The notes under the pieces are model-generated. The model saw only the letters and a program-made list of their open reading frames with translations. It did no database searches and had not been told where the DNA came from. Positions 1 through 11,600 of a DNA stretch of 64,000 bases are shown here, piece after piece. The translations under genes were made by a program, and so were the position numbers. This DNA is from Isoetes taiwanensis. Lineage: Eukaryota > Streptophyta > Lycopodiopsida > Isoetales > Isoetaceae. Position 1 is the stretch's first letter. The number at the start of each line of letters is the position of its first letter. The stretch covers positions 5,597,563 through 5,661,562 of the forward strand of contig JAJEKV010000014.1 in the NCBI GenBank assembly GCA_021234155.1, written 5' to 3'.

Positions 1-3000
1 ACGTTCATGTCTGTGAGAGTTGACGTTCATTAATGTTTCTTGTTGTGGTCAAATCCATCTCAAGAAAAGGGAAGAGATTTGTATATAATGTTTCATGAAA
101 CACTTCTTTTAGGACTACTTTCCCCAGTCTTTGTTTTTGGTGAAACTATTTTATTCATTTATGTTAATTGCATCCAGACTATCTAGATGTATTGGAAGCT
201 AGTGGACCCTCGATATAGATAAGTTCAATAGTGTATTAGAATAATAGATTGTAGGTGCATATTATTATTAGCAAGATGTCAAAACATAATGGTGAAACAT
301 AAGAAAGTTGTCTCAAAATGTCAACTTAGCCAGCAAGATGTAAATACAATGGCGAAACATGGGGACATATTGGGTCAAGGTGTATCAATAATCAAGCTAA
401 ACAATATGTAGAATTAGATCCTAAAGTACAAACCCAAATTCCATCCCCGAGCAAAAGACTTCATACAAAAGATGGCTTACGTTGCAAATGAACCAGAACT
501 TTGCAAAAGATTGAAGGGTGTACAACCATGTTTTCTTTTCTTATGCATGTAAACAATTGGCCACCTGACTGCCTCCAAGCATATTTTGATATATCTATCA
601 TGTTCCTTATTTAATATAGTGGCAAGTGGCAACTGCCTTTTATGGTCTAGATATCTTTGTTCAGGATCCGTTTTTTATGTACACTAATATATATCTACCA
701 TCTTATAAAATTGTGTAACAAATGTTGTTTCTTTGAAGGACTAATTTAACATTCCAAGTATTGAGCTCTAACTGTTCAAGCATGTGGCTGCTACGCAATG
801 CGTCATAAGCAGACAGATCCCAAGAAGAAAACAGTCCTCATGCCTCAGTATTCTATAAGATGCAAGATAAGTTTAAGAAAGCTAGAATATTGCATTGCCT
901 CTAAAGGGGTGGAACTTTGATTGCACCCAAATCTTTGAAATTCTATCAACCTCCACTTACCTTGGTTTTACACAAATATTGTACGGTAAAAATTGGACTC
1001 TAATTGAAAAATATTTCTTCAACGGTCTGCACAACAGTTCCAAAAAGTAAAATTAAATTTAAATTTCGAATGGAATATAGGTGAAAACTGTTTCCTTTGT
1101 ACTTATCAATGCGGGACTTACAATCATCTGAAGCATCCTTGAACCATCCCAATTTAGACCCTGTTTATGAAATTTCATATTCATTAAGAGCATAAGTTAT
1201 CTGAATAAGATAATCCTCCAGGCGAAGCACAGTCAGATGCCTACTTCAACTCAGGCCACTCTCTTTCAAATATTTTCCAAGTAGTTCTCCAAACCTGTTT
1301 AAAGATGGTTAAACTAGATCATATGACATCTTGCAAATGGGAAAATGATAAGCATTATTTACCTCAAAGAGGCAATGATGGTCGTAGCAGCTCCGATGTT
1401 AATCCAATTGCCATACTTTTTAGTAGTGCATACTAGATGATCGCGATTATTCTGCACTCCTTTTTCCCTGCCTTAGGTCCAAAATGCCTGTTCTGCTGGC
1501 ACAGTCGATTTTTGGACCAAAATTGTAATGCAATCTTCAGCTGCTCAAGGAACATTCTCTTCCAAGAGCCTGGGTCTCCAACCAATCACCATCCCAAATA
1601 CAGTAATTGGTTCAGTCTTTGATTAGTATTAAGGACATGTCTGTGGTTCAATCTCTGATTAGTATCAAGGATATATCTATAGTCAATTATGTACACGTGC
1701 AGGAAACTGCCATAAAACCTCAAGCCCGGGGTGTTTCACAATAATCAAGGCTTCGTCCTGAAGGTCATGTAAACAAAATGGGATCTTCAAACTTTAGTAT
1801 TTCCATTTGCATTTCCATGTTTGACTGGGCTTTCTTTCCCAAGTAAGAGATGCCTGCATTAGACATACCACCATTATGACAGGCTTGCTAAAGGGACAGA
1901 CCAATGCAACCTGTATATGGCAACCATAAATTTATGGCTCGATTCAAGAGATGTGGGATGTTTGGAAGGTTTTGTTGATGTACAGTATAGTCTTGCAAAC
2001 ACACAAAGAACTGTCACTCTTGTAGATCAGAGGCAATAAATGGGTCGCATAATTTCCACAGAAAATTTCAAGTTCTACAGTTCTTACCTCAAAGCAAATG
2101 ACAAACAGATCAAGTGCAGAATGGTGCCACCAGGAAAGACAGCAAAGAAATGTCAAATTTGGGCATTTTCTTTTTTCCATTGTTGCATTGTCCCCATCCA
2201 AAAGCCAGGCTTTAATACCGCTGAAGAGAGCACTCGAATTGTAAATTAAAGATATAGCATGCACTCTGAGAACCTGCTGGATTATAAGGAATTCAACCTG
2301 ATGACATTTAACGTATATAATTGTTAAGCAATTCTAGTTAATAAACATGCTGATTCATCACATGAGCCGATTAACCAAGTCTTCAAGAAAAGAACTTGCT
2401 ACCTAACTAGCAAGATCTTTTAAATATGTCTAAGATCCACGCACTTGAAGCCAGCCTTAAATGAAACATGCCAGAAATTACTTTGTACCAAGAAATTTAA
2501 TAAGACACTTTGAAATCTACCAGCTTGCTGGTTCCATGCAAAATCGGACCCAGTTATTAAATCTTTGCTTGCTTCCGTTTGCACCATCTGGTTGCATCAT
2601 ATTGCTGGCAATACCCGGATCTTTAAAAGACGCGGGATGGTAGCTAAAGAAACTTATATGCCACTAAAAACATACGTGAGTCTGAAAGAAGTATCTCTAT
2701 TGGTTGTTACAGCAGAAGACTCAGATCTACAATGGTCTCTTGATTTCCTGCCCCGCACCTCCAGATGTCACCGCAAATGCATCAAATACTTAAGAAGATA
2801 AAGCGGCTAAAGAAACGACTTACATAGTCAAAGGGGTGCGCCAGCAGAGATCTTGAGATTCATCAAGCTGCTACAAAAACTTAGACAGAAGACACCAACG
2901 GCACACAATAAATAAAATCTTAAATAAAACGAACCTGATTTGAAGCTGTGATAGACCCATGCGACCCTCTTCCTACAGCCCTGCCAGATCCATGCAAGAA

Positions 3001-4150
3001 AGAGGGCTGCCTAAGATTTTGTCATAATCTTCTGCTTTTTAAAACAACCTATAATTCTGTGCAAGTAGACGGGAATGCTTGCACCCAAATGCATATCCGA
3101 TTACATTTCTTGCATCAGAGGTCGAATTCTCAAGAATCAGATAAAAGGGGCTTTTGCCGGGGCTTATTTGGGAAGATCTGTTAGAAATAATATTCTTTTA
3201 TCTCAATGATTCTCTAATACTTTGCATTGCATCCCGTTCATCTGAAGACAATAAGGAGCAGCGATTAGAAGGTAACCCACCGGTAAAACTGAAGACAAAT
3301 CGCCATAAAGTTTGGCGATGGCGCCAGCAACTGCTCTCTGCAAAAAGGCAAATGAAAGTGTTAGATTATGCAAACAATGCAAGGATCAAGAAATTTGGAA
3401 AAAGCCAATGGAAAATCCCCTCTCCCACCTTCCCTCCCTCTGCTGTGGACCCAGACACGAAGAAAAGGCAGCTCTACAGGACGCAAAAGCGAAGGGCAAC
3501 AGATCTGCACAAGGCTGCAGTAGTTGCAGCAGAGAAAAAGCACGGCCCCTTCATCCCACCTACAATCCCTCCGTTCCGGCATGAAACTGAGCCTATCTAT
3601 ATATAGATTTACAACAAGTATTCAAACCTGTACCCATTGTACTCAAGGCAGCTTGCTTCTGCCGGATTTGGGCTTCGCTTGCCTCCATTTTCTGTAGAGA
3701 TCCGTTACCTAAACTATTGTTCAGCACAATGCAAGCATTCCGGCAGGAACCAAGGCTCTGAGACATTCCTGTTTTAATCTTTAGATGCCTTACGACTTAC
3801 GGCCTGGGTATTCGCACCATAACCCTGCCAGACAAAACTTGATCTGCACTTCCAAAATATAGAGATCCGGACTGGCATCAGATGCAATCTCACACAAGCA
3901 AATCCGTTGTAGTTGCCGAATCTTCTTAACCTTTACAAAGAAAGCACATTCATCCATCCAAATCCAATCCAGTTCCAAGTTAACCCTGTTACAGAAGGGA
4001 TAGATCCGCTTGAAACCAATACTGCCTTCCAAAATGAATGGGAGACCGACGATGCAAGCAACACAAATGCAAAATGAAACGACATTCTGGCATTTTCCAA
4101 ATTTCGTATTGCATACGTATCGCGGATTAATTTGTCCTTTCAGGAAAACG
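1..4150. other. AT-rich stretch, no gene recognised
   Basis: I find no recognisable protein domain, RNA gene or mobile-element end here. The longest open frame (plus strand, 3154-3606, 150 codons) has no family motif, begins in ordinary AT-rich sequence and lacks flanking signals, so I do not call it a gene. Several short frames overlap on both strands, as expected of non-coding DNA. Confidence 0.6.
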
Positions 4151-4429
4151 TATTAAATTATGGTTGCCACCTCATCAGAGGCATTAATTGCTGAAGCATC
4201 GGAGATTATAACCCCAATCAATTGTTGCACCTTCCAACTTATTTTTGACAACCAAGATTAAATTTCCCCTTTAATTCTATGGGAGGAAAATGCCCTAATT
4301 TCAAGGATGGACGGTCTACATAAAATGCCCCAATTGAATCCCTAGATCTAACGGGCCACATCAAAAGCCCCAAATAAAGGGGGCTGCTTGGGGTTGATTG
4401 AAGTGTCACCGTCTGGACCGTCCATCAGA

Positions 4430-4605
4430 GATGGACGGTCGAGATCAAGCTTTACCAGCAACTTCCTTGCACCTTCCTTAACCTTAAAATCAAGGGCCAC
4501 GATTTCTCACGTGCCCGATCGACGGCCCAGGGATGGGGTGCATGCCCCATGCATGCCCCCCCATCAAATCCAAGGGCCATTGTCGCGACACCTCAAAAAA
4601 TCGAC
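4430..4605 (-). repeat. Partial inverted relative of the 21.8-kb dispersed repeat
   Basis: Read on the minus strand, this stretch resembles the start of the repeats at 21.84-22.02 kb and 23.92-24.10 kb. Shared blocks include a 'cccttggatttgatgggggcat' type segment, the 'cataccccatc' type segment and 'atcaagggc'. It is clearly diverged and incomplete, so it looks like an old copy of the same family. By-eye comparison only. Confidence 0.5.
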
Positions 4606-4716
4606 GGCCAGGAATAATCTCTACAAACTTTCACCCCCCATAGGACCCATAATATAATTGTATATATATAATAATAATAGATAGTTAATAGAAATAGATA
4701 ATAGATAGGTATCTTT

Positions 4717-4951
4717 GGTATAAATTTATACCGAGAAAACTCTTGCGGTATAAATTTATACCGCTTGGGTCCTCTTGCGGTATAAATTTATACCGCTCGA
4801 GTCCTTTTGCTGTATAAATTTATACCGCTCGAGTTCTTTTGTTGTATAAATCTATACCGCTCAAGTCTTCTTGCGGTATAAATTTATACCGTGCGAACTC
4901 TCTAGCATACTATGTCCACATATTACTATCTATTGAGGTATAAATTTAACC
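4717..4951. repeat. Tandem array of a 16-bp palindrome at 32-bp period
   Basis: The perfect palindrome GGTATAAATTTATACC or a one- or two-base variant occurs at 4717, 4747, 4779, 4811, 4843 and 4875, giving spacings of 30, 32, 32, 32 and 32 bp. A seventh truncated copy lies at 4937-4951. The spacers are also related to each other (ctcgagtccttttg type), so this is a short minisatellite with a palindromic core. The spacing is close to three helical turns, so the palindromes face the same side of the DNA. Function unknown. Confidence 0.85.
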
Positions 4952-5577
4952 ATCTTGAAATTTATTTGGAAGAAACTAAGGACTACAGAGAACAAATAAA
5001 TTACAAAGTTTAAAAAAGTCCAGATTGCATACATACGTCGCCATCGTGGTATACAGAAGTCTATAGCAAGCTGGAGGAGCAAATAAGAGCAAGTGTATAA
5101 AGCAAAGCGCAAGCATCTTCGACTTCAACTCGCGTGTGAGGCATACTTTAAGGTGACAATATTTGCTTCATTGAGGCAATATCAAAATGTGTTGCATTTT
5201 TTGCAATTTTGTTCATAATTTTGTAGTGAATTCATAAACTTTGAACTAAATACGTTTTTGGGCACTCTTAGCGCTTGCTGTTTTTTTTCAATGTCTATTT
5301 TGTTTTGTCCTTAAAAATATTACTATTTCTCAAACCAAACTAGGGGCCAAAAAATGGTACCAAACAATTTTGAATGGAAGCTGAGTTCAAATTCCCCTCC
5401 AAAAATGGTGCCTAAAATATTCAAATTGTCACACTTGTCACAAATATACCAAAAAAAGGGCATTTTTTAAGGGAATTTTAGGGAATCTTTCAAAGATTCC
5501 TTTTGAAGTGCGTTTGCAGCAAATAAGTGCGTTTCATTTTAAACTTTGTTGACAGTGTCAATCGGCCTGAGCATGTC

Positions 5578-5702
5578 TCATACAAACTGTATACTGCATT
5601 TTGTAAGTCTATGGGGGCCTCTAACTATCTCAATCTTTCCCACAACTTTCCAAGGCACAATGTCAAAAGCCTTTGGAAAGTCGATGAAGCAGCAGTAGAG
5701 GT
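5578..5702 (-). pseudogene. LINE reverse transcriptase fragment, downstream half
   Basis: The minus-strand frame contains LYCCFIDFPKAFDIVPW, the conserved first catalytic block of LINE reverse transcriptase, in which the aspartate of FIDF is a metal ligand. It stops at 5578 after about 40 residues, so the remainder of the RT is missing or decayed. The fragment ends at the Ty3/gypsy insertion. The upstream half of the same RT lies beyond that element at 18554-18960, and the 5-bp target duplication gaggt joins them. A one- or two-base frame difference at the join shows the LINE was already decaying, or decayed later. Confidence 0.8.
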
Positions 5703-7094
5703 TGTCGACAAGGCACGAAACCCAAGCCAACAACACAAGTCTAATGGGCAAAGCTAAAGGTAGAAGATGGTGGTCAAATGATTGCGTACTCTCTGCAAAT
5801 GCACAGCTGAAATACTCCTCTTTAGACAATATACAATGACAGAAAACAGATCCGATGAATACTTGTGCCCTGAAGTACCTTAGAACTCAAACTCAGAATT
5901 TTTTCTAGGCTCAAATCAGCAACTTACACATTTTTATCACACAACATTTAAACAAATATCAGATTTTTAATGCCATCCTAGTTCAAACTTAATGCCTATG
6001 ATGGAAAGAAAGAGCAAGACACTGATGATCAACATTCAATAGAATTAATTGACACAATTTCAACCCGCTAGAACATTTATTTTTTCAGAGAATAAATTTC
6101 ATCTTTCTCAGCCCATCCACAGTGCATGTACTTGAATCCATTCACATCCACTTTAAAAATTGTGAAAACTCTTTTAAATTAATAATGCCATTCAGTTCAC
6201 AAACATAATCAGCACAATAGTTATGCTTGTCTTCCCATACAGTCATTCATCTACTGAATTTCTTGCAACAGTAAAACATTAAGTTCTTGCAACAGTAAAA
6301 CATTACAGACCTTCTTCTCTATTCTTCAAGTTCTCTTCCCTACTGACCTCTCAGGCTGGGCAGCTTCCTGCTCCTCCAAAACGACCTGGGTCCCCCTTTT
6401 CCTTCTCCAAATCTGCCTTAAAAAACCTCCACGACCTTCCTCCTTCTCTCTTCTGCTCCAAATCGGCTGCTCCTCTTCCATTTTTGGCTGCTCCTCTTCC
6501 ATTTTTGGCTCACCTCTTCCATTTCCGGCTCACCTCTTCCAAAAACGTGGGAAATGACCTAATTTAGACCTTAGACTTCAAAAACATTGGCCCTTTGGAT
6601 TTCCCATGGTTCTGCTCCTTTTCCATGTTGCATGTGGGTTGCATGCATCTCCTAGGTAGTGTACATATCAACATGAATGCTTCCAAGCATTACAGCTACT
6701 TGAAGCCCCCTTTTTTTCAACCTGCTCATGGATTCTCATACCATAATCTATAGCTCCTATGCTGCCGCGTGATCAGAAAATGCTTAAAAATGCGACCTTG
6801 TCTGCTGCATTTTTCCATGTTGCATTATCTCAAAAATATCTAGAGCATATATGAAGCACCTGTACCTCTTGTGGGTTTTCAATCATGCCACATGCTTTTA
6901 AGGTGCTAAAAATTAGTCACGCTAGCATTTGATCTTAGGCACCACAACCAAGCTGGCAACACTGGTCAAAATATCAAAGACTTGCCATAAAATAAAGTTC
7001 TGCTCCATTTGAATGCATAGAAACGTCACAACACCATCTTTTTATAATGATTTTGTTAAAAAGTTTGTTTGCGCAATGGTTTGACCGCACAACA
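5703..7094 (-). repeat. 3' LTR of retrotransposon 1
   Basis: This 1392-bp direct repeat is complete. It matches 14409-15583 plus 18353-18548 nearly base for base; I saw only a few differences, for example attaag/attaat near 6283. Its ends are TG...CA. It includes the 21 bp (6878-6898) missing from the disrupted 5' copy. A short pyrimidine-rich stretch with tandem 'ggctgctcctcttccattttt' type units lies near 6470-6540. Confidence 0.93.
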
Positions 7095-7108
7095 TTATCC
7101 CCCATACA
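7095..7108 (-). promoter_or_regulatory. Polypurine tract of retrotransposon 1
   Basis: On the minus strand the bases directly upstream of the 3' LTR read tatgggggataa, a purine run abutting the LTR's TG. This is where plus-strand DNA synthesis is primed in LTR retrotransposons. Position and composition fit; priming itself is inferred. Confidence 0.7.
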
Positions 7109-8611
7109 AATGGTTCCTCGTCCCGAGGGACTTCTTCAAATGACTCCATCACGGTGTGATCCCCAACTAAATCTCTAACCAGCTGCAGCAATATAACTCA
7201 ACTTTAGTCCTGTATACATGCATGAACCTTAGATGATGACCAATACGCAATTAAAAAGCACATATGCATGCAATGGTATGCAATCATTCTTCAAATGCGT
7301 TAGCTAAATCAAATGCTAAGCCAAATAAAAAGCACAGTATGATAAAAACTTGACTGCACTTGAATCTCAATGCTACTATGACAATTTTTAACACCATCAT
7401 TATTAGTAAGCAAAGATCATTCTGGTTAGCCTATGATGCTCGTGGTAAACTCTAGACTGCACTATAATCAGCAAGTGATATACTCAGCCTCCTATGGTTG
7501 TAACTGCTATAACGAGTTCACTTCCATCCTTCTCCCTTTTCCTTCCTTTATCACTTTCTGTTAGATTTTCAGATTCTTTTATAATCAAGAGGAGTGGTCC
7601 ACCTAGGAATTGCATGTGGGATTTAGGTTCTAGAACTTAACCACATTGCATCCCTAGCGAGGCTTAACTCTAAGTACCAATAGTGCCAATGGGATATGAA
7701 CCCTAAGAGTCTAACCATCCAGCGACTACTGCGTTACTTAACCAGCACTTAGTGTCGTACAGGTGGGATATGGACTGAAAAAAGAGAGGGCTCCCCATCC
7801 AGCTTAACCACCATGTCTTCACTCAAGCCCTGGGCTCCAAATTATAGAAAGTTCTGCTACATTTTAAGTTGTAATTTCAGTACCTCTTCATCACCGATGG
7901 TTCTTCTCAACACAAGTATTATGAACACTCTCAACAGTACATAACCTGTGAGGTCTAAAAGTATCAACTGGCAGATTTTTTTTTTTTTTTTTTTTTTTTG
8001 CTGTCACTAGTTTATCACAGCCATAAGCAACTTTAAAACCAAATAATGTCCTCTGCTTAAGAATAATCACGGCATTAAAAATGACAGTTCCCATGTTAAT
8101 CCAACCACAACCAAATCCTTATCAGGTGCAACTTTTGTCAATGGCTACAACATTTGATCCAGCTTTGACGTTTTAAAGAATACTAAAATGAAAGATAATG
8201 ATAAAGAATTCCAATATGAATTTTGACTGCATAATGCTAGGGTGGAAGGATAAAACCTGCTAATTTTGTTCCCTTGATGGCAGCTCCTTTCATCTCCATG
8301 CAAACAACACTTTAACCGACTCCATGTGGTAATCAAAATTCAGCTCAACTTATTGAAAAGCATTAGTCCCCATCTAATATTGAGCCTCATAAGTCCTGTA
8401 ACTCTGTTATAATAGGCCTAATGTACAAATAAAGTAAAACAAAAAGCAATTTTAAATTTCTGATTTTTAATTTTCAGATTTTTATTTATCAATGTGACTA
8501 TTCTATGAACCTAGATTATGGCCTGCCTCTAACTCGAATTACACACATTCTAGCCTAAATTAACTCTATTAGTCTATGTAGCTAGTAAGCTAGAAAACAA
8601 GTAAACATTAC
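7109..8611 (-). other. Non-coding 3' internal region of retrotransposon 1
   Basis: About 1.5 kb lies between the pol stop and the polypurine tract. No open frame longer than about 70 codons is present and none has a recognisable domain. It contains a run of 23 T at about 7977-7999 and a tRNA-like block (listed separately). Long non-coding tracts at this position are known in Tat/Athila-type plant elements. Confidence 0.7.
7560..7860 (-). repeat. Possible tRNA-derived SINE inside retrotransposon 1
   Basis: On the minus strand around 7690-7755 there is an A-box-like TGGTTAAGTAACG followed about 35 bases later by a B-box-like GGTTCATATCC, the spacing of an internal pol III promoter. Further GTGGTTAAG-type blocks lie on both sides. 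I see no clear target duplications, so this may be an old SINE or a chance match. Confidence 0.35.
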
Positions 8612-11600
8612 TTACAGACCATTGGGAAGAGGTTCCAACACAGTTTGTGTATGATATAACTTAAGCCTGGAGCCATTAATTCGTGTAGGAAGCTCATAAC
8701 CTGCCAAATCCTGCAAAACTACAGACCCATTAGACAAAATCTGCTTCACTTGGTAAGGTCCAGTCCAACGCATCCTTAGTTTTCCTGGCCGCTTCCAATG
8801 CTTACTATCATAAAGCAACACAAGATCATTCTGCCGAAATTCCTTGAACCTAATATGCCTATCATACCATTTTTTTCGTTGACTTTGTAAGGCTTCTCTT
8901 GCCATAAAAGCATGAAGACGAACCTCATCCAATCTTCCCAACTGCTCTAACCTTACCTTCAGGCTCCCGTTCTCATCAAGCTTTTGCTGGACTGCAACTC
9001 TTAATGAAGGTATTTCCAATTCTATTGGTAAAATGGCTTCTTGCCCATATACAAGCATAAATGGTGTGGCTCTTGTTGTTACCTTGTATGCAATTCGATA
9101 GGCCCACAAAGCATCTAGTAGCCTCTTATCCCAATCAGTTCGATTAGCATTACATATTTTAGTAATAATGTTGCACAGGGTCTTATTCGTCCTTTCTACC
9201 TGCCCGTTTGCTTGTGGATGGTAAGGAGTAGATTTCCTATGGGATATGCCATACCTTTCTGTTAATGCAGCAATCACCTCGTTCAAGAAATGACGTCCAC
9301 GGTCGCTGACCAACTCGATGGGGCACCCAAATCTGATAATCACATTTTCATACAAGAAAGAAGCCACACTTGCTGCGTTATCATACCTCAAAGCCTTTGC
9401 CTCTGCCCACTTCGTTACATAATCTGTACATACCAAAATATATTCATTCCTAGTCTGCCATGCAGGAGGATTTATCGGACCTACAAAATCGATGCCCCAC
9501 TTCTCGAAGGGTAATATGGGAAGTATGGGATTTAAGGGCATAAAGTCCCTCCTCGTAGGCCTTCCTATTCTTTGGCAAGGATCGCAATTCTTCACATAGT
9601 CAGCAACATCTTTGTACAATGTAGGCCACCAATAACCTGCTTGAAGGACCTTCCTCGCTGTAATTTCTGTAGCAAAATGTCCTCCAGCGGGTGCATCATG
9701 GCAGGAAGCTATTATAGTTGGTACCTCATGGGAGAATACACATCGGCGCAGCACATCGTCCTTCCCAATTTTATATAAAGTACCTGCTAAAAGAGTAAAT
9801 GTTCGACTTTGCATAACCAACCTTTTGCGCTCCGCAGGCTTCATATCTTCAGAAAACTCCCTTGTGGCTAAAAAATCTGCAATCTCACAATACCAATCAG
9901 GAATTGCTGTAATAGTGAACAAATTTGTATCAGGCAGGTCATCGTCCACCCCCTTTTCTGCTTCTACATCTACAATTCTTGATAAATGGTCTGCAGCAAA
10001 ATGTGACTTGCCCGGCTTCACAACAACGCGGAATTGGAACTCTTGCAAGATGAGCAACCATCTTGCCACACGACCCGTTCGACAAGGCTTCAAAATAAGA
10101 TATTTTAAGGCTTGATGATCAACAAAGAAAACAAATTCTTTACCTAAAAGGTAATGACGATATTTCTGGACAGAATAAATCATCCCTAAGCCTTCTCTCT
10201 CCGTAGTAGAGTAATTTTGTTCTGCCTTTGAAAGCTGCCGACTTGCGTAATATATTGGATGGTCCCATCCATCTTCCTGCATTTGAGTTAGTATGCTGCC
10301 AATGGCGAATCCAGATGCATCTACATGTATATGGAACTCAATGTTCCAGTTTGGAAATTTTAGAATAGGCGCTGTTACAAGAGCATCTTTTAAAGCATTA
10401 AAAGCATCTTCACATGCAACAGTCCACTTATATTCAGTACCTTGCTTCAAAAGGGATGTCAATGGCACTGCTTTATCTGCATAATGCCGGATAAATCTTC
10501 GATGGTAGCCTACATGGCCCAAAAATGCTTGAAGTTGCTTCACGTTCTTAGGAGGTTCTAATGCTAAGATAACGCCCACCTTAGCTGGATCTATAGCCAA
10601 GCCCTCTCTGGATACAATACGTCCTAATAAAATGCCATGAGTTACAGCCAAAGCACATTTTAAAGGATTAAGGGAAATACCATATTGACGACATCGTGCA
10701 AAACATTTTCTCAAGCAAGATCTGTGAGTTAGGACTGTGCTAAAAACAAAAAAATCATCCAAAAATGTTTCCATGAACTCCCTAAGATATTCCTTAAAAG
10801 CTGTCTTTGTCCACAACACGCCGAATGTCGCAGGGGCGTTGCACAACCCGAAAGGCATTACACGATACATGAAACATCCCCATTCTGTAACAAAAGTAGT
10901 TTTTCCCATGTCCCTTGGATCGATACTAACCTGGTTATAACCCGAAAACCCATCTAGAAATGAGTATAACTCATGCCCTGCCACTGAATCTAAAACAGAA
11001 TCTGTAAAAGGAACGGGGAACCCATCCTTAATAGTGACTGCATTCAAGCTTCTATAATCCACACAAACCCGCAAACTTAAATTCTTTTTGGGCACAATAA
11101 CAATTGGGGATAACCACTCGCTATTATCTACTGGAACAATAAACCCAGCATCTACCATATTGTCAATTTCTTGCTTAACAAGGTTTGAATAATGTGGGTT
11201 CATCTTATAGGGTCTTTGTCTCACAGGTCTGGCATCCTCTTTCAATACTATTCTATGCATACATAATTCAGGAGAAATACCTCTAAGATCTTGATACGAC
11301 CATGCAAATATGTCTCGATATTCCTCCAGAAGATGCACATAGAGCTCACGTTCTTCACCAACTAGTTGAGCTCCAATTTTAACAGTCTTTGGCACTTCCA
11401 ATGTCCCTAGGTTCACCTCTTGCAAGGTTGGCAGTCTAAGCATTTCTTGAAACTCTCCACTTAACTGATTTGCAGGTATTTCTCTCAACTTGGACTCTGA
11501 AGTTTCATACCTTGAAAAATGAGATGGGTAATCTTCCTCTTCCATAATATCTTCCAATGTTTGCTCTACTGTAATAGCCTCACATCCCACCTCCATTGGT

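Noticed and set aside
3154-3606. 150-codon plus-strand frame as a host gene
   Set aside because: No recognisable domain, low-complexity basic stretches, overlapping equally long frames on both strands and no supporting context.
4717-4951. CRISPR-like array (short repeats with regular spacing)
   Set aside because: The repeat is only 16 bp and palindromic, the spacers are similar to one another, and the surrounding DNA is plant nuclear DNA without cas genes.
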